DNA from: Dysidea avara
Taxonomy: Eukaryota; Porifera; Demospongiae; Dictyoceratida; Dysideidae
Direction: 5' to 3'
Assembly (NCBI RefSeq): GCF_963678975.1
Contig: NC_089274.1
Span: 2,282,001 to 2,346,000, forward strand
DNA length: 64,000 nucleotides
The position numbers and the translations under genes were made by a program. Below, piece by piece: positions 12,389 to 24,380 of this stretch (its first letter is position 1; every line of letters starts with the position of its first letter). The notes under the pieces were generated by a model, which did no database searches, was not told where the DNA came from, and was given only the letters and a program-made list of their open reading frames with translations.

Positions 12389-15300
12389 GTACTGGTGTCT
12401 TAGGTGGTTAATTTTATTTGTCATCAAGGACGAATGCATGGATTAATTGCTGTTATACAATTGGTACATGTTACAGTATGTCCATGCAGTCATTCGAAGT
12501 TTTACTGGGAGATCAAGCAAGTTTTGTTAGCTTTAAAATCTGTAGTGGTTTTGTATGCGTGCAACTTATTGTGCTACTTGTGACTTTCAGTACATACATT
12601 TATGATACTCTGAACAGGTGCAGTATTAGTCATACTTTTTGATTGAGCAACACTTTGTAGCACTGGGGGAACCTGTCATGTGTTTCAAAGTGATTCGATT
12701 AATTTGCAGCTGCCTATACCATTGCAATTGTTATTTCATCTTTATTTAACATAGAATTAGTGATTGCTGCTATTGCTTTGTGTACTTATTATCTCTGAAC
12801 TTCATGATTATGATTATATACTATAAATAATATATATACAGAGAAATCATAATGATTACATATGTTCCTATGGTGTAGCTACATACTTTTATTTAATGTT
12901 TTTAACTTACCTTGAATAAATGTGTCTGTCTCTCAAGATTATTCACCAGCCAGTATGCAGAGGTGTAATAGTTGAGGATTGTGAACCCAACAACTACCTT
13001 AGCTTTTCTATTATTAACCTCCTGTTCTGTTGGACATGCTTTTTGGGACTGATAGCACTAAAATATTCACAGCAGGTTAGTACAACAGGGTCTTATCAAT
13101 ATGTACACCCTAAAATAAGCAGTAAACCACATGGTAATTTCATTGTGTGAGCATTGTGTCATTCAAATAAATAAGTTCAAGTGCTGTACTTAGTACTAAG
13201 TGTAGTGATTGAGTGCACAAGTTTCATCTCAAGTCGACTTGTTCTTGGTATACTCCTTATTTCATTAATCAACTTTTGTGGTGTATAGAAAAGTCATTAT
13301 CTGCAGGCCAGTATTCAAGTCCCACACCACATTTGCCAACCAGTGACATAACACTGACTGACCTGCCATTAGCCTAAACTTATGCATGTGTATATATGTG
13401 ACCGGATTTCACATAACCAGGCTTCCACACACACAAAATCAAACTTATGTTTTTACCAGAAATGGATTGCTGGTCTAATACACTATCATATTCCACACTG
13501 TGCTTCCTTCAGGACTGGCAAGTCTGGTTTCTGTAGCAGCTTTCTTCCGACCCTGTCAAAGCCACGAGTGGGAGATTGGTGCCATTAAATGGCCATGGCT
13601 TTGTGATAAATGTGTGTAGTGAGCTGGGACTTCACAGAGAGCTTGCCAATAGTGTTCTCAGTCAATTTGGAGTGATTTGAGGGCTATGGAGGGCCAAGGA
13701 GAGCCCAAACTTGGCCTCTGGATTCTATTTGTCTTCTTATTTCATTTTATACTCCTATATTAAGCCCACCCACCACCCCCCACCCTCTCACCCTATTACT
13801 ACCACCTGTGATATTTTTACCCGCTCGAAGAAAGCTGCCCAAAACAGGGCAAATTTTGGGTATCAGAAGTTCATACACCCACTCAGTGATAGCTAGTAAA
13901 TAGATGAATAATTGGTGCAAATTTTGTTTGCACAGCTGTAGGCACTGGGAGGTTACTACACAATGATAACTTAAAATCGCCATATCTCCTAACAAAGCTT
14001 TGTGCGTCGAAGCCTGGTTTTGTCAAATTCAGTCACATAATATGTACATACCATGATTGTAAGCTCATACAGGCACCATGCATGTGCTTATATAGCCCTA
14101 AATCAGGACATCTCAAGTTAACTCCAAAATGTCCTATACACTTTATAATACAAGTGTATAAACCATTTGTGTTACACATTATGCTGCTGGCAGGATTGCA
14201 CAAGCATGGGCTGCATCAAATGCTACAAAATGGTTGAACATGTTTTCATTTATTATTGGAACATTCTTAAACATTGTTGCCATAGTAATCATTGTCACTT
14301 TACTTGTTATTTATGTTAATGATGATAATGACTATGCCTACAGCCAAGATGACTACTGAGAAAATATTGACACAGTGTTAATACACATAAACCTTTATTA
14401 TTATATTATGTTTTATCCTTGTACATAGTGATTTTGATATTGTATGTACGTATAAAGCACGGCATGATACATATAATTATGTATGTAACTTTGTAACGTG
14501 CATGACAGAATTCATATAATATTATAGAGTTCATTAGGAATTATTTACAGGTTCTACTGGAACTGTATTTGCAGTATGCATGTATAATCTATGTGCATGT
14601 TTGTGCAATTAATTTGATTTAATTTAATTGCTTTACAGAATTGTAATTCTGAGAGTGACTGATAGCCTTAAATCGTAACTACACTAATTATAGTTACAAG
14701 TATATAATTATTATTGTTAGATGCAGGAGTCTTGGAGCAACAGGCACAGGGACAAAGATAGGGCCACCTCTAGCATGGGGTCAAAAAATTGGCCTCAATA
14801 ATGAAGTGGCCTTATTACTGAGGCCATTCGAAGTGCATCTTAGTTGTGATTAAGACCTACTGGAGATGGTCTTAGCCTCTAAGTGATGTTATACTGTACT
14901 TACAGAGCTGTAGTCTGGGCCCAGGAATCAGTAATTTAAATATCAAGATCGAAATACTCTAATAGAACAGTCAGTTACTCTAATAAAGCAATCACATTAC
15001 TCAGAGCAAATTATGCAGTTATAAATAATGATTTTTATCTACTGCATTAATAAATATAATATATAGTTGGTGGAGGGCTGCTATATTGTGAGCAGGAAGT
15101 TACCTTTTTTATTTTGCTCTTGTGCCCTACCAAGCCAGATTGTCATGTAGCTAGGCCCTGGCATCACTAAAAGTCTGGCTACATCCCTGTGTATTTTGTG
15201 TATATGTGCCCATGGGTGTAATGCTGTATGTGTGCATACTTAGGTTGTCAACCTACAGTATACCCATGTAAAATGTACATATATACTGGTACAGGTAGCT

Positions 15301-15439
15301 AAATATACTCACTAGTGATTATCACATAATTTCTTTAGATTGTTTCGTTTGATTTGAGCAAAACAAAACTGACTTGTGAGACACTTAGCTATTATAGCAT
15401 AGAATATGTGCATGATGATGCACCATTGTGATATTATGT

Positions 15440-16600
15440 GATCCTATATACACAGGGATGCTAAGCAGGTTGTACATGCCTCTCTGGAACAATTTTTTCC
15501 CAGAGATGACTGGCACCCCTTGCCCAGCACTAGATGGTAAAGTGCTGGACAAAAGGATTGAACTAATGTGAAGAAGCACTTGACCTTCAGGTCAAGTTCC
15601 CCAATCGCCACTGGGCTGCCACAAGTTCCACGCATTGAGCAGGTGATAGCTGACCCTAAAAAAGAAAAGTTAATAGAGCACTGTAGCTGCAGCCAAGACA
15701 TCACCAAACTATATGGCTGTTCCTTCTTTACAGAAAGCAGAGAAACACGTCTCTTGTAAACATGTACAGTAGCATAATTCCTATTCACCCCGAAGGTAGT
15801 ATAAACACCAAAGAAGTGAATGGGCCCATTTTCAATTCACGAACGTATTGCTTGTATTGCAGTTTCTCCTGCTGTAAAGAGAAGAAATAGCAGTGTTGCA
15901 GGAGCTGGAACTTGAATTAAACACTTTTACGTCAAACCAAAAAAAAACTTTTCTGTCAACCACCCCAAAATTCCCCAGCACTAACATCTAAATGAGCCTC
16001 ATGCATCCTCAACATTAGCAGTTGCATACTCAAGGTTCAGAACAGGTGAAGTCTCTAAGTTCATTATGTCTAGGGAATCCCCCAGACAAGCTATTCATAA
16101 CATGGTCAACAGTAAATACATGGCCACAGACACATTTGGATGGGGGATCCAAAGGCAACCAACCAAACTTAAAATCCCTGGCCCCTTATATAGAGCAAAC
16201 CCATGTTCCTCAATTGGGAGAACAGATAGCCAAGAAGAAGCTAAGCTTAAGCCCCCACTTTCTCACTGCATGGATAAGGTTAAAATTTGTTGAAGATTAG
16301 CATAGCAGGTAATAAAGGAGGTTAAGGATACTGGCAGCTGTTGTCTCACAGCAAAGATATCAACCGTAGCCTGATTTTGGTCAACATGCAAAAACAGTTA
16401 CATTAAAGTTGGTCTGCTGTTGAATAACCTGAGTGATCAAAGCAGAAGTGAGTGCTACAGAAGCATTGAATTTATAACTGGCAACTGCTGATGGATCAGC
16501 CAAACCAAGTATTCCCCAGTATTCGCACAAGAAGAGCAAACAACTTCCTTTTTAGCTCAGGGACTCGTTGTTACTTTCTGTATGATTTACTTAAGCCTTG
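15440..16600 (-). pseudogene. Degraded retroelement, reverse-transcriptase C-terminal region
   Basis: Minus-strand frames, broken by several stops and shifts, read PSKCVCGHVFTVDHVMNSLS then GGFPRHNELRDFT. This is the Cys/His-containing tail found after the polymerase domain in many invertebrate retroelements. Further along are LDVSAGEFWGG, DVKVFN, YKRRVSLLSVKK and LGSAITC, in the order expected of the same tail. The polymerase core itself is not visible. The copy is inactive. Confidence 0.6.
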
Positions 16601-16779
16601 TGAAGCTATACAATCACTGGTGTATTTAGTCTGGCAGTTACTAGATGATTCATCATAGTATAGGTATTTTCATGCATAAAAGCACATGCAGTATTATTAT
16701 TATATTATTACTGTGCAGACCTCTGAAAAGAGTATGATGCACAGATCACAAACAAACAAACAAACAAATTACAAATAGC

Positions 16780-17330
16780 TTAATCAATATTAATAATTGT
16801 TGCTAGACCAGCTAGTCTTTGCTTAAATTGATCAATGTCCTTAGAGTCAATCATGTATTGGGGTAGAGAATTCCAGAGTTTGATAGTGGAGGGAAAGAAG
16901 GCCTAGGAATATAGATAAGGATCAATTCTTGTCATTGGTTGTATAAATCTCTTGCTATGGCTTCTTGTATCATGTAACATTGGTACAGGTGTTAGGTAAG
17001 AATTTGCTGAGATGTCATTGAGGTGATTAGTGATCTTAAACATCATAATAGCTTTCTGTTCTTCTCTACATTCAGCAAGGGTCAGCCATGCAATTAAGGT
17101 TTATTAGCATTTGTGTATAACACTGGCATAATGGGAGAAGTTATTCATCACAAATCTTGCTGACTTCTTTCTATCATATTGATATCCTTTTGTGTGCGTG
17201 TGTGGTGACCAAATAATGGCTACATAATCTAATATAGGCTTTACCATCACTTTGTAACAATTACTTTTAATTTCAAGTGGGCAGTTATGCAAATTTCATT
17301 GCAGAAATCCTAGTAGGCAACATGAGGCAG
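16780..17330 (-). mobile_element. LINE fragment, minus strand
   Basis: A minus-strand frame carries KVMVKPILDYVAIIWSPHT, the same reverse-transcriptase tail block as the LINE at 900-1120 (YKAMVHPIMGYASSVWDPHT). It continues with a degraded SARFVMNNFSHYASV block. Stops interrupt it. An (AAAC)n run lies just beyond its 3' side. Confidence 0.65.
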
Positions 17331-17747
17331 AATACTGGCAATTATATTCAGCCATTGGACCCGATAGTGTACCTTCTCAAGCATGTACTGCTCAACAAAT
17401 GATAATAGCATGCAGCACCTATAAATGACGCTTATATAATTGTACCCTCCACATTATTTTTGTAATTTCTTCTTTTTGTCTTTCCTGTAGCTAGACTCTA
17501 ATTCCATTTTTCACTGTAATGTTAAGTTGTATTTTTACTATGTCATGCTCCTCACGGTGGTTCTCTATGTGTTCCATTATGTGGTCGCATGTATGCTTTC
17601 CGATGTCTCACGTCCTTTCATTACTCTGTGAAATGACATAATATATAATTATGCAATTGGCGCACGTGACGGATGATATAATAAGGTGGTCGTCAAAATC
17701 GAGTAGCTATAGTCTGTATAGTTGATTGATAACAAGCGATAGTAGAG

Positions 17748-20259
17748 ATGTCAAACTCCGCTGATACTGGAACCTCTCCTCCATCATACATTCATCAATC
17801 TTCGACTTATCAACCAGTAACCACGTATGGTACTACCGACCAGTCTTCGCGTGAGTATATACTTAACCAGCCTCCAGCCGGCAGCTACTGGGGGAGTCTA
17901 TAGACTATAGCTATAGCTATATAGCAAGCTGTCTGTGATAACTAAAAACCAACCTCGAAACTAACTGGCTAAATAAATTGATTTGTGAAATAATTGTGTA
18001 GCTTTCGTGTGCTGTGCTGTGCGTATGAGCATCAGAAAATAATAATGTCTTAGACAATTTATCATGTGTTCTTTTATTATTATTTTATAATTACTACTTT
18101 TGGCTGTAGGAACAAGCCTACAGACCTTTAGTACACCATGTGTATTGTCAATTCTTGTATCTGTGTGTGTACCTAAGCTTATGATTGTATGTGTGTACTA
18201 GCTATAAAGCATTAATAAATAAATTTTAAAAAAAATAATGTATGCTGAAAGAAATGACAACCACGATGCATCGACCGAATTAAGTAATGATTAATAGGGA
18301 CAGTGGGGGGCATTCGTATTTTAATTGTCAGAGGTGAAATTCTTGCCGGGATATTTATGAAAGACAAATAACTGCGAAAGCATCATGATTTGCCAAAGAT
18401 GTTTTCATTAATCAAGAACGAAACTGAGTTAGGCGGTGCTCTTTGTTGCAGTGGGCAGGGAATTCGGCACGTTTATTTTTGAAAAAAATTAGCCTTGGAG
18501 TGTTCAAAGCCAGGCGTGTGCTTGAATACATATGAACGAAACATGGCGCAAAGATCAGTCAAAAATGGTTGGAAAAAATTGGCAGCAGATACAATCAGGC
18601 TAATATCACTGAATTACAACGTGCATGGCAAGCATGCATGAGTCATTACTAATTAAAATCAGCATCATTGCAGCCATTTCTTAGCTGCCGCCATCTTAAT
18701 TTTGCAAGAACCTTTAGCTAGCTAACCCAGAATTTTCTACAGTTCAGACCATGCATGCAGTCACCTCAACCATACTTCATGGAAAATAAGTACACTAACT
18801 TTGATACATAACCTGAAGCATATTATGATATTACTGAAATGACCATGCGTATTTGTAAATTGATATTCATATAAGTACTGGCCATGCACCATGCACTTTA
18901 AACCTTCAGAGTAGCTACATACATACATATAGCCTTTATGACAATATATGTGCATTTTATATATAGATCTCCAGACTCCTGTAAACTCAGAACCTCAAGG
19001 AACACATGCCATCACAGTAAGTGTTATACCAACCTTGTATAGATTACATGTGTGGTCATGTAAGTGTGTATTTGTGGTTAGTCAGCCAACATCCTGTGAT
19101 CTTAATGCAGATCTTATCAGGAATGATCCCTGTGGGTAAGAGTATAGCCACAGGCTAAAAAAAATTGATTTCACTAATAAATATTAATATAATTTTTTTA
19201 CACCTGAAACCATATTTAATACACACATTGGTGTAGTGTTTTTGGCAGTGCTCTCATATATAGGGGTTCGGGTAGTTGGCTACAGACAATACTTCCTGAT
19301 CACATTTATTACAAATTATTCCCTGCGCTGTATCTTTCATTATCCTCCCCCACATTTATGTGGTCGATGAATATTTTATTAATTTATAGATGGATTCTAT
19401 TTAAGTCTCCTCCAGAAAGTACTACCAAAGAGCTATTTTGGTGCATAAGTGTTGTAAGAAGATGGCTACACACTGCATGGATGACTAACAATTTTTTATC
19501 CTTAACTTGTCAAGTTTGCTTTTTGGAGATGGTCTTTTGTAGGCATGTATATAAAATCTTGTGCATCACTCTGGCAAGCAGCCAATGACAGGAGTGGTGG
19601 CATAATCAGCAATCTTTAGTCTAGTGGGAATGTTCTTCATGGGTTTACAGAACACTCTCAGAAGAACACTTGTATATTATATAGACAGCATATGGACTGT
19701 ACTCAATTTTATATACTATATCCAGGTACTTCACCAGCCAGTTCATGGAGCTAAAGTTGTTGTGGGGCTCAAACCTGACAACTACATGGCATTTTCTCTC
19801 ATTAGCTTCCTCTGCTGTTGTCATTGTATTGGACTAGCAGCATTGATATATTCACTGCAGGTTAGTACAATGAACTACTCAAATAGAATATCCCTAAATG
19901 TAAGCACTTGATCATCAGAACGGTTTTCATAATTATTATGTTCTTTTGTGCATGTATATAGCTAGCTATACATCAACCTTAGAATGCATGGTGCTTTATA
20001 GTATAAGAGAAATGTCCAAAATAAGATACTGATACATAACTTGTTATGTAGTAATTTCTCACTACAGGTTGATTCGCATTATGCTGCTGGTCGGATCTTA
20101 GAAGCACAGGCTGCATCATCTACTGCCTTGAAGTTGAATAAGGCAGCCATAACCATTGGAATAGTACTTTACATTCTCTATATTTCAGCATCTGTTGCGA
20201 CAGTAATTATCAACAACAACAATGATGATGATAACAATAACTACGATTATGATTACTGA
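17748..20259 (+). CDS. CD225/dispanin (IFITM-like) membrane protein, copy B
   Basis: Four exons: 17748-17850, 18967-19016, 19726-19860 and 20068-20259. All have GT-AG borders and compatible phases (1, 0, 0), giving 159 residues. The first exons encode a Ser/Thr/Pro/Tyr-rich cytosolic tail starting MSNSADTGTSPPSY. Exon 3 gives VLHQPV...PDNYMAFSLISFLCCCHCIG, the first membrane segment of CD225 with a Cys cluster that could be palmitoylated. Exon 4 gives DSHYAAGRILEAQAASSTAL, matching the conserved loop, then a second membrane segment and an Asn/Asp/Tyr-rich end. CD225 proteins are short two-pass membrane proteins; vertebrate IFITMs restrict virus entry, other dispanins do different jobs. The intron inside CD225, after the first membrane segment, is as I recall it in vertebrate IFITM genes. 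The family call is firm; a defence role is inference. Confidence 0.85.
18282..18428 (+). pseudogene. 18S rRNA fragment
   Basis: The words AATGATTAATAGGGACAGT, TGTCAGAGGTGAAATTCTTG, AACTGCGAAAGCAT and TTTTCATTAATCAAGAACGA appear in order. They match the highly conserved central part of eukaryotic small-subunit rRNA. Small insertions and substitutions interrupt it, and both sides are unrelated sequence. It is a pseudogene piece of about 150 nt in intron 1 of CD225 copy B. Confidence 0.85.
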
Positions 20260-20429
20260 CAATTAAAGGAGTGGATTTCTAGCAGATTGTAGTCCTAACT
20301 TTTATACTACAATTATATTATCTTAGACTGTATATAATTGAGACATGATTTATGGCACATGCAAATTTATCTAGCTATTTGGAATCAAGAAAAATAATAA
20401 TATTATTATGCATGTAAATTAAGTGCTAA

Positions 20430-20435
20430 AATAAA
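20430..20435 (+). terminator. Candidate poly(A) signal of CD225 copy B
   Basis: AATAAA lies about 170 nt after the TGA stop of copy B. It is the first canonical signal downstream. No transcript evidence. Confidence 0.4.
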
Positions 20436-22370
20436 TGCATTTAAGAGTTCCTTAGTTGACTCTATCTCATTCACCTGTTGCCATCAAAATTAAATATTCA
20501 TGTTGTATCAGTTCTGTCTAAGCTTGCATGCTAAGTCAGTTCATTATTTAGAAGTGGTGTAAATCGGTGCTATATTGATTCAAAATTTAAATCACTGAAC
20601 TTATCATAATTTGGTACCAGAGCTTATATGCATGATAACAGTCAGACAGTGCACAAATTCCTGACCAATTGCCCATTTCCGATAACTACCAGTTGGTTAC
20701 TAAGAGATGCTACATTCTTGGAAACCAAGGAGGGAACATAAATCTGTTGTACTGAAACCCCACAAAGTAGCCATATAGTGAGTACGTGGACAATCAGTTA
20801 TAACTGATAATACTTCTTGAATCGTGGTTCTTCCTAGGATTGGCATTGATACAAGACCTCACTTCATAATTATTGTACTGTATACTATTGTTTGGTTTCC
20901 CAAATATCCTTTAACCATATACATACAATTACACTTTTTGCTTTAAATCTTCATAGCTAACTCTTGTATACAGTTAGTATATAGCTAACATCACATTTTA
21001 TTAGCAACACTTCTCTACACAATTATTCACTAGTGGTATCAATGGGATGGTCATTGAATAATCTATAATTAGATTTATGATGCAGCAGAATAGGTAAATC
21101 AATGTGCATGATTATTATAACAGATGCACTCTGTTTATTTAGAATTTGCCGGATAGCTACACCATTTAGGCCACTCCAAATATATATATTGGGGGAGGGG
21201 GATATCTGCTCCATAGCCAATCGATCATTTTCTGTATACTGTACAGCCTCATTTGTTTCAGTGGTGTCAGCTCACGTGAGATCGGTGTGCTATTGAGTCA
21301 GCACAAATTTACACTTTTGTAATACCTGCATGTTGCTTAAAATTATACAAGGTCAAGTATGCTTTTATGCAGTTTGCTATGGCTGTCACAGGAAAGACAA
21401 AGCAGTCAATCTTATAGAAATGGACCACCCATGCACCTGCATGAAAATTTTGTATGAGTGCAGGATGGGAAACAGAGAATGTGGCCTCAAACAGAATATA
21501 ATTCAGGGCCAAAGATCATACAATGAAAATACTGTCATGAAATGGATGTGGGAAACTATAAGAATAGCTACTAACAATGATTTGCCATAATAGATCCTTA
21601 TAAAGAATTTTTTTATTTCTAGAGTGTGCTTAATGGTTACTGACAAAACTGTATGTTGTAAATGAAGCTGTTTCTGTTCATCTGAAAATTAATAAATATT
21701 ATATATCTCAGTAAGAACATGTAAACCATTGGTGATAAACCAACAGTTAAAGCATTACAGTTGACAGTGTTAGCTATATCTGTCTATATTGTAACCACAG
21801 TGATGATGGGTACTATGAAAAGGATTAAAATCACTGCCACATATACAGTGAACAGTTCATATCTCGATCACTTACTGAGCTCTGACTAAAAAGTTCAAAA
21901 ATTACCCTAGCATCTTAAGCATACTTGATAGGTACCTTTTAGTTACCTATATTGTGCTACTTTTAAAGACTTCAGTTGCATTTCCAAAAGCCTATAGCTA
22001 GATTTAACAGTACATGGGAAACACCATGGGAAGTGATCATGTAAAGAAGACATCTGAAATTTGTGTACTGTCGGTATCAAAATGGCTTATGATAATAATT
22101 TCTGGCAAACTTGCAGTTGGTTGGACAAACATGTAGTTGACTTGACAAACCAGTACACACTGTATAGACAAAAATACACTGCATTTTGCTGGTTGTGCTG
22201 TCTAGTAGCCTGAGTGATGTTTGTCACGGCCACAAAACTGCTCATCAATGCTTAAAATTTCCTTTATTGCTGTAATGGAATGGTTAAGTAGTATCTGTGC
22301 TTGTGTGGCTAAGTTACACAACTACCTTTCAGAATTGAGGCAAGACATCTTATACAAATACAAATATAAG

Positions 22371-23081
22371 TAGGGATGGGCGGTATCTCAGTTATATCGT
22401 AAAACTGCGATATTCTGATGTAACGATACCAGTATCGTCAAAATTTCTTGGAAACGATATTATCGCGATCTCGTGATTACCGCGGTATTCTCCAATAATA
22501 TCCATATTAGTTAACTATGGTGCTGCTGTTTTAACTCCAGGAAAGGGAAGGATCAGGACTATACATCGAGATACTCTAATAGAGCAGTCACCTATATACT
22601 CTAATAGAGCAGTCAAGTAACTCTAATAGTACATTCATGCGAATATGAAAGTAGCTACTAAAGGGACTTTATTATTTAGAATTTTATTGAGGAAAGAATA
22701 TTTCTGTACATTGTATATAGCATTATAATAAAATGTGCATGGGTGATGCAAAACTGAGATGAACTTTTATTGCTATAGTTAGCAGTGTTTTGGGAATCTG
22801 TAGAACTCCTGAATTTATGTCATGCACTTGGGTGTACAAGACACATCCTCACTATGCTTAATTGTATGTCTACCTGATGTCTATATCTCCCTGCATAGTT
22901 CAATGAATGGTACATGCCATGTATAGGCATGTACATGTAATTTTGCACATCCATTCATGTTATATCACTTGTGTAGGTAGGTGTAGTTTCATAGTAGAGC
23001 ATCTGTCAAAATATGAAAAAATATCGTGATATTTTCCCCATGATATATCGTGATACTAAATTTCAATACCGCCCAGCCCTA
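22371..23081. mobile_element. hAT-like non-autonomous element, 0.7 kb
   Basis: The ends TAGGGATGGGCGGTAT and ATACCGCCCAGCCCTA are inverted repeats of the kind seen on hAT MITEs. Inside there are repeated ATATCG and CGATAT words and three ATACTCTAATAG motif copies. The flanks AATATAAG and CTTGTAAG agree at 5 of 8 positions, so an 8-bp target duplication is only weakly preserved. No transposase. Confidence 0.7.
22568..22630 (+). repeat. Cluster of the dispersed motif ATACTCTAATAGARCAGTCA
   Basis: Three copies stand here. Other loci: 620-659, 2352-2371, 4998-5033 (reverse), 5941-5955, 6999-7019, 7076-7101, 7157-7183, 8453-8503, 14953-14995, 23284-23333, 32063-32105, 32686-32755, 42092-42135 (reverse) and 45393-45455. 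The core CTCTAATAGAG is an odd palindrome with central A. Copies often come in pairs 0-30 nt apart and are often preceded by GATCGAG. Several lie inside unrelated transposons. Confidence 0.8.
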
Positions 23082-24367
23082 CTTGTAAGCATGCAGGTCA
23101 CAGAAACTTAATGTTAAGTTGTTGTTTTTAGTTTGGATCACAAGGTGAATAGCACTGGCATCCATGTCATATCAGTATCAACACTAAAGTTTGTATAGCT
23201 ATATAGTGTTGTCAGTGGTGAATCGAAGAGGGGGGAGTTGGGGCATGTGCTTCCCCTCCCCCCAAAAAGTTATACAAAATTAAGATACTCTAATAGAGCA
23301 GTCAGATCAGACAAATACTCTAATAGAACAGTCACCACACATAACACTATGAGAATCCTCCATAATTGCTGAGTATGAAAACTAAAATCTCCAGCACTAT
23401 ATTTCATGCATGGACATACTTTGCCTACTAAGAATGTTTTTGTAAATACATGATTGCATACGGTCTTGAGTATGCCTTCTGTAGGCTCATACGTATATAA
23501 CATAGCTAGCTGAACTACTCATGACTATCACTTATCCCTATCCATAAAACTCTTGATAGCCCACTTACAGCAGAAAGCAGAATAATTTAGACATTATTTT
23601 GTGCATAAAACCAAAATTTTCAGTCTGAAACATATGTAGCTTCTGGGGACTGTGCCCCCGAGATCCTACTACCCTGGTGCACTCCTCTTGCCAAAGCCTA
23701 GATCCACTCCTAGTTGTGGTATCTTTAAATTTCAAGTATAGATATGTCTCCCTTTGCGAGCCATTGCACAATTGTAAATGCAAAATAACAAATTTTATAA
23801 AAGAGAAGGAATTAATTTATGGTATGGGATTTTTCTATCAGGGGAGGAAACGCACAGACATTGAAGGGAGTCTTGTGTGGTAGACTAGAGTCCACTGTTC
23901 TCCATTCCAAGAGTAGCTCTTCCATCCCAAGACTAGCTTTGGGTGTGATAGTGCAGGGTTTCATTAGGATTGTTAGGATGACCTTAGAAATCCCTGTGGA
24001 TTTGAAGTTGGGAACCGCTGGGTATTTCGCCCCCAAGCATCATGCAATCGGTAGCCACAATTTGTAGCTGATCACCTATTTAATATCGTACAGGAGAACC
24101 ATGGAAGATGATTGAACCCTGCACACCTACCAAAACAACCACCATCGCGGTTGACAAGTGAACAACATCAGCTTGAAACAAATGGCTGATTGTTCGTGGT
24201 TCTATTATTTAATGACTAACATTAAACACAGAATAAAGAAAATATATTATGTACATATAAAATTACTGAAACTACTTTAAAAGTCAATAAAATACATACA
24301 ATTATATATAAATAAATGTGATTTTCCAGTATATTGCAGTATCCTTATCGTGTTTTGTGTGCTTATA

Positions 24368-24373
24368 TTTATT
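24368..24373 (-). terminator. Poly(A) signal of the NLR gene
   Basis: Read on the minus strand this is AATAAA, about 8 nt after the TAA stop at 24381-24383. Its position fits the end of the LRR-encoding exon. Confidence 0.5.
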
Positions 24374-24380
24374 TAGTGCT

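Larger units (their letters stand above)
242..14359 (+). pseudogene. CD225/dispanin (IFITM-like) gene copy A, probably decayed
   Basis: Four blocks match the exons of the intact copies B and C: 242-347, 10737-10773, 12938-13075 and 14171-14359. Exon 1 starts MLKSVHTEN and carries a PPPY motif in a Pro/Ser/Tyr-rich tail. It ends in phase 1 at a good GTGAGT donor. Exon 3 encodes IIHQPV... and the first hydrophobic segment. Exon 4 encodes the HYAAGR element, a second hydrophobic segment and an acidic Asp/Asn/Tyr tail ending in TGA. CD225 proteins are small two-pass membrane proteins; vertebrate IFITMs are the best-known members. Two lesions are visible. Exon 2 lacks the phase-0 donor of the other copies: AAG TAG follows in frame, and the only nearby GT leaves the wrong phase. 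The expected AG before exon 4 is missing (TTTGT precedes GTTACACAT), and the nearest upstream AG gives an in-frame TAA. Exons 3 and 4 are themselves open, so loss may be recent, or splicing may be unusual. Confidence 0.62.
14360..17747. other. Intergenic region between CD225 copies A and B
   Basis: No functional gene was found. The region holds retroelement debris on the minus strand, two copies of the ATACTCTAATAG motif at 14953-14995 and an (AAAC)n run at 16746-16767. Confidence 0.5.
20440..24367. other. Intergenic region between CD225 copy B and the NLR
   Basis: No supported gene. It contains the hAT-like element at 22371-23081. A possible third, decayed relative of the CTAGG MITE lies at about 23215-23712: a G-rich left end, CCTAGATCCACTCCTAG near the right end and two ATACTCTAATAG motif copies at 23284-23333. 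The open stretch at 23812-24067 has no recognisable domain on either strand. Confidence 0.4.

Noticed and set aside
15444-15788. A 114-codon minus-strand frame as an independent gene
   Set aside because: Its words match the tail of the degraded retroelement covering 15440-16600.
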